Source of the DNA: Zasmidium citrigriseum
Taxonomy: Eukaryota > Ascomycota > Dothideomycetes > Mycosphaerellales > Mycosphaerellaceae
DNA length: 64,000 nt
Direction: 5' to 3'
Assembly (NCBI GenBank): GCA_002786025.1
Contig: NHNW01000014.1
Location: 826,904 to 890,903 of the forward strand
The position numbers and the translations under genes are program-made. Below the pieces are notes generated by a model, which ran no database searches, had not been told where the DNA came from, and saw only the letters and a program-made list of their open reading frames with translations. This document shows positions 55,072-64,000 of the stretch, in pieces (the first letter of the stretch is position 1; the number at the start of each line of letters is the position of its first letter).

Positions 55072-57121
55072 ATGAGTCCAGATCCCCCTATTTTATTCAG
55101 ACGACGAGGGAATTCTGTGATGCCGCCACCCATGGAGTCCTCATTGCCCTACAAGATTCGAGAAGAGATAAGGCAAAGTGAGCAGTTGCCTCTGCATTCA
55201 TCAATGGGAGTCGTTGTGCATCTGGCCCTCTGCCTAGGTTGGATATGGTATCTGTATACGAGGCTGCGAGCTTCCATCATGCTCGGGCCTACCACCCCCG
55301 GTTCATACTGGCACGAATGGCTTATACTATGGTGCGAAGTACTCCACGCATGTCCCGAAGTACTGCAAATCATCGAGATCACGGCAACATTCGCAGCATT
55401 CCGGCAACCAAGGAGACCTATACTTACCCTCCATGGCGACAGAGCCCCAATGGTGCATGCTCTTGTGACGTATGTCTATGCACCTCCGCGTCGTTACTGG
55501 CTAATGGCTCACCCAGTGTTTGCGGCGAAGATGTGGATGTTATTATGGATACGGTTGCTGCCGCCGCGACTCAGGAATATCCCAAGGATTGCTACAGAAT
55601 CTTTGTACTGGACGACGCTCGAGACAAGAATCTACAGCATGCCGTTGATGAATTCAACACATCGAATCTGAGAACACAGTACCATCCTGTGGTATACCTC
55701 GCCCGTAAGAAGGAGCCTGGAGTTCCTCATTACTACAAGTCTGGCAACCTTCACTTTGGACTCCAAGTGACTCAAGATGTCTACGGCGGCTCCGAGTTCT
55801 TCGCAGCACTGGATGCAGATATGATCCCAGAGGCTGACTGGCTCGCGAAGACAGTTCCGCATCTTATACGCTCCCCAGACATAGCGCTTGCGAGTCCACC
55901 CCAGCTGTCTTACAACATTCCTAACGGAGACGAGTTGGGTCAGGATTCCAATGTCTTCGGCAAGATCATGGAGCCGATTCGAGACTCGTTCGGTTGCAGC
56001 CAGTGTTCCGGCTCGGGCTATGTGATGCGGCGGAATGCGTTGGATAGTATCGGTGGTTGGCCTCTAACGAATGTAGGGGAGGATATTGTCTGTTCATACA
56101 TGCTAGAGGCGGCCGGATGGAAGGCCGCGTTCATCGAAGATGAGTTGCAGTTTGGCATGGCGCCTGGATCACTTCATGCGTACGCCGTTCAACGAGTACG
56201 ATGGGTAAGTCTGTCGCCATCCAGTGGGGACGGCGTATTAACAACTGTGATTAGACCGCTGGAAGTCTCCTGATTGCGAGGAAGTTCAAATTCTTTCTGC
56301 CCTCCCTCAATCGTTCCCTGCTATCGATAGCTCAGCGGCTCTTCGGCATGCATCATGCTTTCAAGACTTACTTCAGCGCGGCCCTCGCTATCCCAATGGT
56401 CCTGCTGCCAGTGCTCCTAGTGCTTCCTGCATCTACAGGAGTTGGCAATGAGATCGATCGTCGCCAGTTTCGCAGTAGCTGTCTGTTTCTGTGGGCAATG
56501 GGAAAAGCGTGGAAGCATCTTGCCTTTGGAAAAATTGGCAAGCAGAATCTTAGTAACATTTCTCGGAATCGCTACTGGGTGGTACCTTGTAAGTTGACGT
56601 CGATGATCTTACGGGATGCATTACTCGCTGAATTACTCGCTGACGAGATAGACCACGTATACGCCCTGGTACAATCCTTTGTCGTCGACCTCGAAGACAC
56701 CCCGTTCACCGTCTCCGGTACTATCAAGTCGCCTATGGACGAACGCTCTGCCCACAATCGCCGCCCGCTCAATCAAAGAATGCGAGACCCGCTCGTGCTA
56801 ATGCATATAGTGTACTGGATCATGGCCGCTCTTGCACTACTCACTGCAGTAGCAAACATGCTATCCAGCCTAGCGCCAGATGTTTATCTACACACTGGCG
56901 CCGTTCTGCGTCTACTGGAGATCGTGGTCGCGACTTCAACGCCTGTCCGATACATGCTCCTCCCGCCGACTGTTTTGCCGCGTAAAGAGTATCTCGTACG
57001 GGATGAGAAAACGAGAGTGTATAGATCAAGTCGAAAGGCTTGGGTCAAACGAGACGGTGGCGTTGTTTCATGGAAAGAGCTGGTAGAGTTGGTAATCATC
57101 GTAGTCTGCGATTGGTGGTAG
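55072..57121 (+). CDS. Family 2 membrane glycosyltransferase (processive, cellulose/hyaluronan-synthase-like)
   Basis: Four exons (55072-55469, 55517-56204, 56255-56588, 56652-57121) give 629 residues. Two membrane segments open the protein (VVVHLALCLGWIWYLY and the next). The GT-A core carries the processive GT2 signature: VLDDARD, FFAALDADMIPEADW (D-x-D), NVGEDIVCSYMLEAAGW (the base, here GED) and QRVRW. Further helices follow. The third intron (56589-56651) is 63 bp, in frame and without a stop, so an unspliced model inserts 21 false residues; spliced, it gives RYWVVPYHVYALVQSF. By homology it makes a surface or wall beta-linked polysaccharide from a UDP sugar; the sugar cannot be assigned. 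Confidence 0.87.
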
Positions 57122-57181
57122 AGTTAGAGAGGTTGATGAGAAAGTGAAGCCCCTTTTACGTAAGCTCTATCTTGTCTTTGA

Positions 57182-58695
57182 CTACTTCAAGTATTGACGA
57201 CGAGCCAGCTTTGCCTCAGCTTTTGCCAGCTTTCGTCGCTTATTCTGCAACACGTACTCGGTAGCCTGATGCTGCCAAAGCAAGTTCTGGTAGCGTGCAT
57301 CTCCCTGCTCCACGGTGGTCGCGGCGCTCTGCAGCTGGTTCTCCATGCCCTGAGCCTTTTTCCTACTACCATCCAAGTCTTGTCGTAGGCTCTTGACCTC
57401 GTCTTGCAACTTCGTGGTCTTGTCTTCGGAAGCAGTGAGCGCCTGAGATGTCGTCTCGACTTGTTCCTGAAGCTCAGAGACGGCAGTCTTCGAGGCTTCA
57501 AGCGCAAGTCCAGTGTTGCGCTCCTTGGCTTTCAGACGCAAAATGTGTGCGTTGCGGATGGTGATTTCGTTCTGAAAGCCGACGGCCTGCTGCTCGATTG
57601 CTGCTACGTCCGCCTCGAGTGCCGCATTGTGTTTCCCGCGAGCCGAAAGCCGGCCTGCTAGAGAGGTCGCACGAGCTTCGGAAGCAGCCTGATTCTCCGC
57701 CATGGACTGACACTCGCTTCTGGAGTTGTCAGGGTCATTCTGCTGGACATCTATCTTGGGAATGAGAGCGTCGACGGTGTCGTTTCTCCTGTCGATTCTG
57801 TTCCGAAAGGTCGTGTTGTGCTGCTTTGCGGTGTCGACACGATGCTGCAGTGAAGACATTTGGGCATCCTTGACGGAAGCCATCTGTCTGTAGCCCACAG
57901 CCTGCATCTTCGCGGCGGCCAATTCGTCGTTTTTTTGTCCGCAAGTCGATCCCGCAAGTCAGCACTGCGACGTATTTGTGCATGTCTGTTGTGCTGCTTT
58001 GCGGTGTCGACACGATGCTGCAGTGAAGACATTTGGGCATCCTTGACGGAAGCCATCTGTCTGTAGCCCACAGCCTGCATCTTCGCGGCGGCCAATTCGT
58101 CGTTTTTTTGTCCGCAAGTCGATCCCGCAAGTCAGCACTGCGACGTATTTGTGCATGTCTGTCGTGCTGAAGTCTTGAGACCTGGGAGTCTTTGACGGTC
58201 ATGGCACCTCTGTAACCTTGAATCTGACCTTGTGCGGCCGCAAGATGGTCCTTGGTAGCCGCCATTTCGTCAGCGGCCCTGGCGCGGAAGCGAGCATTGC
58301 GGTCGGTCTGCGCACTAATGTCATGCTGAAATCGAGATCTGGGAGTCTTTGGCGGACATGGCACCTCTGTACCCTTGGATCTGACCCTTGACGGCCGCGA
58401 GGTCCTCCTTCACTGCAGAAAGTTGACCATTCGCCGTGTGGAGCTCGCCTCTAGTAGCGGTAAGCTGCGACCTCGACGTTGTGCCTCTCTGGCCTAGGGT
58501 TTTGTTCTGGTGTTGTAGCATGGAAATTTGGTTGTCATTGACAGTGAGCGCGCTCTTGTACCCTTGAATTTGAGTCTTGCTAATCGCTCGCGATTCGACC
58601 AACTCGGCTTCTACTTGCTGGATCTTGCGTTTCTGACCCCGACTATCCTCTTAACAGGCGATGTGTTGTTGCACTAGTAGACCATACTCACCCTA
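57182..58695 (-). pseudogene. Coiled-coil protein gene, frameshifted, internally duplicated and cut by a retrotransposon
   Basis: The 3' part (57182-57925) is open for about 245 residues of heptad-rich coiled coil, ending RRKLAKAEAKLARRQYLK. Upstream, repeated modules of about 45 residues with a QIQGYRGAMTVKDSQ-like core continue in other frames. Breaks are seen at the A7 run (minus-strand, in both copies of the 173-bp duplication at 57814-58159), at the duplication joint (173 is not a multiple of three), and near 58340, where the reading must slip by one base. The 5' end meets TAA near 58655 and then the copia LTR at 58696, so promoter and start are missing. Splicing that rescues the frame was not found, though it is not excluded. 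Repeat modules suggest growth by tandem duplication before decay. Confidence 0.65.
57814..58159. repeat. Perfect 173-bp tandem duplication
   Basis: Copy 1 is 57814-57986 and copy 2 is 57987-58159; no mismatch was seen by eye. The duplication lies inside the coiled-coil gene and shifts its frame. Identity of the copies suggests it is recent. Confidence 0.85.
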
Positions 58696-59220
58696 TGTTA
58701 GAAGGCTATAGGGATCCAACGCCCATACGGGATCCAACGCCTATAGCCTTGCTTACTAAGCAAGGCTATGGACGTTGGGAAGTCACGTAACAGCTTACGT
58801 AATCATCTGGAACCTTCTGGATGATTTGTCCCCCCGTAGGCTAGACCTAATCGGGAAGACGCTATACCCGATTGGGATGCTTAGCGTGGAACCTTCTAGC
58901 AGCTACCGGAATTCATTCCAGTTGATTTCTAATTAACTACTAATCAATTCCTAATTAATGTGTCGACTATATTCTATAAGATTCTATTAGGCGTAAGCAT
59001 TAGTAATACATCTACGCGATAGAAGATTCTAGATGCGACATCGTCGTATATATAAGGGTGTAAATAGTCTCGCTAGATAGAAGTAATCTAAGTACTTCTC
59101 TACTACTCTATACGACCCTCCTACTTCTACTATACTTCTTATAGGTTATAAGCCTAGGTACTCTAGCCTAGATACCTAGCTATCGAATTCACCTATCGAC
59201 GATACTAGGAATCGAACACC
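58696..59220 (+). repeat. LTR of copia copy A (3' limit approximate)
   Basis: Starts with TG and a gggatccaacgcc direct repeat, then a large palindrome (58734-58778). A TATA-like TATATATAAGG lies near 59046, the likely element promoter. The right limit is uncertain because no matching 3' LTR of the same copy is visible. Confidence 0.6.
58734..58778. repeat. Palindrome in LTR of copy A
   Basis: Arms ccaacgcctatagccttgc / gcaaggctatggacgttgg with a few-base centre; one arm position is mismatched. The same palindrome is perfect in copy B. Confidence 0.8.
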
Positions 59221-59710
59221 CCGCGCCTTACGACTACGACAATCTAATATTCGGCAAACCTTCCTTCGCATTCCTATAGTCGCAATTTTAATAATCGACG
59301 ATAACACCTTTTAATAACGATTACGCGACGAGTACTAGTCGTAGCGACTTTATATACGGCTTATTTTACTCGTCTCTACGAGAGCTTTCGATTTAGCTAT
59401 CGTTTATACTATAGCGACGGTTCTAGCGTATACTAGAAGGGGTGGAAGCTTAGAAAGTATTTAACTACTAACAAATAGCTTTAAAAGTAGAAGACTCGTA
59501 GCCTTTATAGTCCCTACCGCGCCGTCCCTAGGAGACTAGGAACTAGACGGTTTCTTAGTAGTATAAAACCCGTAACGGGACCTACTAACGAAGCGATAAA
59601 CTTATAGGTTAGGACTAAGAGAGGCTAAAAGAGGGTAGAGACTAATTAAGTAAGCCTACTATTACGCCTATTCTTCTGCTTTAAGAGACGCGTTCTACGA
59701 CTTTAACGTA

Positions 59711-61803
59711 ATGTCTCTAACTAATAAGACCTTCTCGTTCTCGCGCCTAAAGGGATAAGAGAACTACGAGATTTAGGCTCTAAGAATAGAGTCCTATCTT
59801 ATTAAGAAGAGCCTATACGCCGCTCTAGAGGAGAATAGCGGCGCTAACGAGACTGTAAATAAACGGGCACTTGCGGCGATTCGCCTTGCCTTAGAAGATA
59901 GTCCTTTACTTCAAATTTAAGGAGTTAGGACCGTAAAAGAGGTATAGGATACTCTTAAATCCCTATATTCTTCTAGAGGATTCGCGTCCGAGTTCCTAAC
60001 GTATAAGGAGCTATTTCAAACTACGCTTAAATCTAGTAGCGGCAAAATAGAGTCGTATCTTAATACGGTCTATTAGCTCTACGACTAGCTTAAGGCGAAG
60101 GGAATAGAGATCCCTAAGCAAGTTATAATCGCCTAGACCCTAAACAATCTAACAGAGGAATACGACGGCTTTGTTACGACTATCTCGTAAGCGTACTACG
60201 TAAATAAAGACGTATACTCGATTAAAAGCCTCTTTTCGAACCTCCTAGATGAATCTAGAAGATACGAATCTAAGGAGAACCAAAATCTAGCTCTATGGAT
60301 TCGCGATTAGCTTCCTAAGAACAATAATAACAAGCCTAAGCGTCTAGGGGATAAGGGTCCTAAGCCGTATTACACCTATTGCGATAAAGAAGGACATCGG
60401 GAAGTAAACTACTTTAATAAGTTCCCCGACAAGGCTCCTAAGTAGTAGAAGCCTACTAGGCTAGAAAATAAGAATAAGAAGAAGAGAGAGCAAAATAAGA
60501 ATACGCTCTTTATAGCTAGTAGTACAATCTAGGACGATAGAGATCTAGATATAGATAGAGATAGCGATTCTATAGTCGACGTTCTTAATGTTAATACGTT
60601 TAATCTTTGTCCCGCGTCCCTAAATCTAAAGCCTAAATTTGTCCTAGATTCGGGTGTAACGCGGTATATAGTTAACAAACGGGAATACTTTATAAACGAC
60701 TCGTTTATTAATAGTCCTACAACTATAGGGTGGGCAAATACTAGGACTATAGTATCCTATAGAGTTAGGAACGTTAAAATCTAGTTTAACGATACTAATA
60801 AGGTCGTTGTACTAGAGCGTTGCCTATTTGTACCTAAATTCACAACTAATATAATATCTCTAGTACAATTAGACTCTAAAGGCGTCTATACCTAGCTAAA
60901 ATCCAGAAAGATAGAGATATATTTAGGCGAAGAGCCCCTAGCTAAGGCATTAAGGAAAGGCTCTTTATATCGCCTAGACGTTTCTATTCCTACCGGAAAA
61001 AGTAGGTATCCTAATAGCCTACTATTTAGCGAGTCTAAAGACTCGTTAGAATTAGAAGGAGCCTCTAAAGCTCCTTTAGAGGGCGCGTCTAAAACGCCCT
61101 TAGAGGACACCTCTAAAGTGTCCTTATAGGACGCCTATAAAGCGTCCTTAGAAGGCACCTCTAAAGTGCCTTTAGAAGACGCCTCTAAAGCGTCTTTAAA
61201 TAGGAGGAACGAGCTTTAGTATAAGAGGCTAGTATATACGGGACCTAAGGTATTAGAAACCCTAGGCCTATCTAAAGGGTATATAAATTATAAGGTATAT
61301 ATAGAAGCAAACAAAACTCGTACTATTAGCTATAAAGTAACGACTAAAGCTAATACTTTCCTAGATAAGACGAGTTGCGATATATGCGGGTTAATAGAGC
61401 CTAAAACGCATAAAGGATATCGTTACTTTATCTCGTTTATTAATAATTAGTCTAGGTATATAGAAGCTAATTTAATGTCTAATAAGTCGGAAGCTTTTAA
61501 TACTATTTTATTATATAAAACCCGTTCCGAGAACGTATATAGTAACAATCTAAAGCGTCTAAGAATAAAGGTATTTAAGTCTAATAATACTAAGGAGTTA
61601 ATCTCTAAGAAAGTTAAGAATCTATTTAACAAAGATAGCGTAATTTATAAAACTAGCGCGCCGTATACTCCTAAGCAAAACGGACTAATAGAGCGTCTAA
61701 ATAGGACACTCTTAAATAAAGTACGGGCTATGTTAGTCGAATCTAGATTACCTAAGTGGCTTTAGGGAGAGGCTCTTAAAACAGCCGTATATATCTATAA
61801 CCG
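59711..61803 (+). pseudogene. gag-pol remnant of copia copy A
   Basis: An ATG at 59711 opens gag but the frame is broken by more than ten TAG codons, mostly where Trp or Gln would be expected. Recognisable parts are the gag UBN2-like segment (about 59760-60290), the degraded CCHC knuckle, the protease DSG motif (degraded to DSGV) and the integrase C-terminal core with NRTLLNKVRAML. It is cut at 61803. Confidence 0.85.
61031..61205. repeat. 24-bp tandem repeat of self-complementary units in copia copy A
   Basis: Six units at exact 24-bp spacing (TCTAAA or TATAAA at 61064, 61088, 61112, 61136, 61160 and 61184), with a related unit 30 bp upstream at 61034. Each encodes about eight residues of the pattern E-G-A-S-K-A-P-L. 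Within each unit the bases on both sides of CTCTAAA are complementary, and the stem sequence differs between units while staying paired. Confidence 0.85.
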
Positions 61804-62335
61804 TATTAGAAGGCTATAGGGATCCAACGCCTATACGGGATCTAACGCCCATAGCCTTGCTTAGTAAGCAAGGCTATGGGCGTTGGAAAGTTACGTAACG
61901 GCTTACGTAATCATCTAGAACCTTCTGGATGATTCGTCCCCCCGTAGGCTAGACCTAATCGGGAAGGCGCTATACCCGATTAGGATGCTTAGCGTGGAAA
62001 CTTCTAGCAGCTACCGGAATTCATTCCAGTTGATTTCTAATTAACTACTAATCAATTCCTAATCAATGTGTCGACTGTATTCTATAAGATTCCATTAGGC
62101 GTAAGCATTAGTAATGCATATACGCTATAGAAGATTCTAGACGCGATATCGTCGTATATATAAGGGTGTAAATAGTCTCGCTAGATAGAACGAATTCAAG
62201 CACTTCTCTTCTACTCTATACGACCCTCCTACTACTTCTACTACTCGTTTAATAGGTTATGAGCCCGGGTGCTCTAGCCTAGACACCCGGCTATCGAATT
62301 CACCTATCGACGACACTAGGAATCGAACACCCCGC
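61804..62335 (+). repeat. LTR of copia copy B (3' limit approximate)
   Basis: Aligns with 58696-59220 along its length with scattered transitions. It contains a perfect palindrome (61844-61884) and a TATATATAAGG promoter-like element near 62154. Confidence 0.6.
61844..61884. repeat. Perfect palindrome in LTR of copy B
   Basis: 20-bp arms at 61844-61863 and 61865-61884 with a one-base centre; arm sequence aacgcccatagccttgctta. It could form a strong hairpin or cruciform near the LTR end. Confidence 0.88.
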
Positions 62336-62818
62336 GCCTTACGACTGCGACAATCCAACATTCGGCAAACCTTCCCTAAATCCCTACGGTCGCAATCTCG
62401 ACTTTCGACTCGGTTTCAACGACAACACCTTTCGACGGCGATTCCGCGACGAATACTAGTCGCGACAACTTTATATACGGCTTGTTTTACTCGTCTCGAC
62501 GAGATCTTTTAATCTAGCTAGCGTTTGTAGTGCTGCGGCCTATATAGCGTTCGCTAGAAGGGGTGGAAGTACGGAAAGCTTTCGACTACTAACAAATAGC
62601 TTCCTTTCGAAGCAGAAGGCCCGTGGCCTACATAGTCCCTATCGCGCCGTCCCTAGGGAACTAGGAACTAGACGGTTTCTTAGTAGTGTAAAACCTATTA
62701 GCGGGACCTACTAACGAAGCGATATACTAATAGGTTAGGACCGAGAGAGGCTAAAAGAGGGTGGAGACCGATTAAGTAAGCCTATTATTATGCCTATCCT
62801 TCTGCTTTAAATAACGCG

Positions 62819-64000
62819 ATGTCTTTAACCGACAAGACCTTCTCGTTCTCGCGCCTAAAGGGACAAGAGAACTACGAGATCTAGGCTCTAAGAATAGAGT
62901 CCTATCTTATCGAGAAGAGCCTATATACCGCTCTAGAGGAGAACGGCGGCGCCGATAAGACCGTAAACAAACGCGCTCTCGCGGCTATCTGTCTAGCCTT
63001 AGAAGACGGGCCTCTACTTTAAATTTAAGGCGTTACTAACGCTAAAGACGCGTGGGAGACTCTTAGATCTCTTTACTCGTCTAGAGGCTTTGCTTCCGAG
63101 TTCCTAACTTATAAGGAGCTATTTTAAATAACGCTTAAATCTAGTAGCGGCAAAATAGAGTCGTATCTTAATACGATCTGTCGGCTCTACGACCAGCTTA
63201 AGGCGAAGGGAATAGAGATCCCTAAGCAAGTCATAATCGCCTAGACCCTAAACAACCTAACGGAGGAATACGACGGCTTTGTTACGACTATCTCGCAAGC
63301 GTACCGCGTAAACAAAGACGCATACTCGATTAAAAGCCTCTTTTCGAACCTCCTAGACGAATCTAGAAGACACGAATCTAAGGAGCAAAATCTAGCTCTA
63401 TGGATTCGAGAACGGCTTCCTAAGAACAACAATAAGCCTAAACGTCTAGGGGATAAGGGTCCTAAGCCGCATTGTACCTACTGCGATAAAGAAGGACATA
63501 GGGAAGCAAACTGTTTTAATAAGTTTCCCGATAAGGCTCCTAAATAGTAGAAGCCTACTAGGCTAGAAAATAAGAATAAGAAAGAAAGAGAGCAAAACGA
63601 GAATGCTCTTTATACGGCTAGTACGGTTGTACCGCGGGACGATAGAGATCTAGACATGGACAGAGATAGCGATTCTGTAGTCGACGTTCTTAATGTTAAT
63701 ACGTTTGATCTTTGCCCCGCGTCCACGTCTACTTTTAAGCCTGAATTTGTCCTAGATTCGGGTGCAACGCGGCATATAGTTAACAAGCGAGAGTACTTTA
63801 TGAACAACTCGTTTGTTAATAGTCCCACAACTATAAGGTGGGCAAATGCCGGGACTATAGTGTCCTACGGAGTCGGGAACGTTAAAATCCGGTTTAACGA
63901 TACTAATAAGGTCGTTGTACTAGAGCGTTGCCTATTTGTGCCTAAATTCACAACTAATATAGTGTCTCTAGCACAATTAGACTCTAAAGGCGTCTATGCC
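62819..64000 (+). pseudogene. gag-pol remnant of copia copy B (continues off the window)
   Basis: Starts at the ATG at 62819 (TCT TTA ACC follows). It is interrupted by several TAG codons in gag, including a TAGTAG pair near 63546 shared with copy A, but the zinc knuckle and protease core are intact. The visible part ends soon after the protease region. Confidence 0.82.

Larger units (their letters stand above)
58696..61803 (+). mobile_element. Ty1/copia retrotransposon copy A, 5' part, heavily mutated
   Basis: Begins TGTTAGAAGGC at 58696 with an LTR, then a leader, gag from about 59711, the zinc-knuckle region near 60370, the aspartic protease near 60655, and integrase text from about 61370 to 61803 (including APYTPKQNGLIERLNRTLL at about 61655). 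Order protease-integrase before reverse transcriptase defines copia. The sequence stops inside integrase where copy B starts, so reverse transcriptase and the 3' LTR are not in the adjacent sequence. Many TAG stops occur. Relative to copy B, Cys and His of the zinc knuckle and the protease Ala are replaced by Tyr, Tyr and Val, all by C-to-T or G-to-A changes, as expected from RIP. Confidence 0.88.
61804..64000 (+). mobile_element. Ty1/copia retrotransposon copy B, partial, runs off the window
   Basis: Starts TATTAGAAGGC (TG of the LTR end changed to TA) directly after the interrupted integrase of copy A. It is the same family: LTR, leader, gag from 62819, zinc knuckle near 63480 and protease near 63755. 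It is less decayed than copy A: the CCHC knuckle (CTYCDKEGHREANC) and protease DSGATRHI are intact, though TAG stops remain in gag. Its insertion into copy A is the simplest reading; the 5 bp before it are AACCG, and the same 5 bp should follow its far end if so. Confidence 0.85.

Noticed and set aside
61064..61205. 24-bp repeats considered as a CRISPR-like array
   Set aside because: There are no unique spacers, the units are contiguous and coding, and the host is a eukaryote.

Overview
This window is nuclear DNA of a filamentous ascomycete. The signs are: short introns (about 45-65 bp) with GTRNGT donors and CTAAC/CTGAC branch sites in most genes; Zn2Cys6 and MFS families; fungal orthologues such as SHE9/MDM33, LIA1, RPA12 and SCC2/MIS4; and a right end of AT-rich, transition-mutated Ty1/copia retrotransposons that look like targets of repeat-induced point mutation (RIP). 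Gene content (GH105 pectin-side-chain enzyme, Ser/Ala-rich wall protein, large peroxisomal set) fits a plant-associated Dothideomycete, but that placement is an inference. Exon boundaries given here were read by eye from splice signals and reading frame.

Layout. 0.9-9.7 kb: EIF1AD-like RNA-binding protein, ALG3 mannosyltransferase, a single-pass membrane protein, an SDR oxidoreductase interrupted by an in-frame TAG, a wall protein, a small conserved unknown, an intact hAT-type MITE and an RNase H. 10.1-17.2 kb: GH105 hydrolase, a Thr-rich secreted surface protein, a HAD phosphatase and an aquaporin. 17.5-27.4 kb: a block that looks like a metabolic unit: enoyl-CoA isomerase/hydratase, an acyl-CoA synthetase ending in SKL, an MFS transporter, a Zn2Cys6 regulator and an acyl-CoA oxidase ending in AKL. 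27.8-49.6 kb: dense housekeeping genes (SHE9, NECAP-like, deoxyhypusine hydroxylase, RPA12, cohesin loader SCC2, mitochondrial transhydrogenase, NEDD8-E1 regulatory subunit, polysaccharide deacetylase-like protein, ribose-5-phosphate isomerase, OTU deubiquitinase). 49.6-57.1 kb: a sparse stretch with one unresolved gene, then Asn-tRNA synthetase and a GT2 membrane glycosyltransferase.

57.2-64 kb is a decayed zone. A coiled-coil gene is frameshifted, carries a perfect 173-bp tandem duplication, and loses its 5' end at a copia LTR. A second, less decayed copy of the same copia family starts inside the integrase region of the first, so the two appear nested; the second runs off the window.

The most coherent candidate for an undescribed system is the 17.5-27.4 kb block: transporter, CoA ligase, oxidase, isomerase/hydratase and regulator, two of the enzymes with PTS1 signals, suggesting import and peroxisomal beta-oxidation of a specific carboxylic acid.
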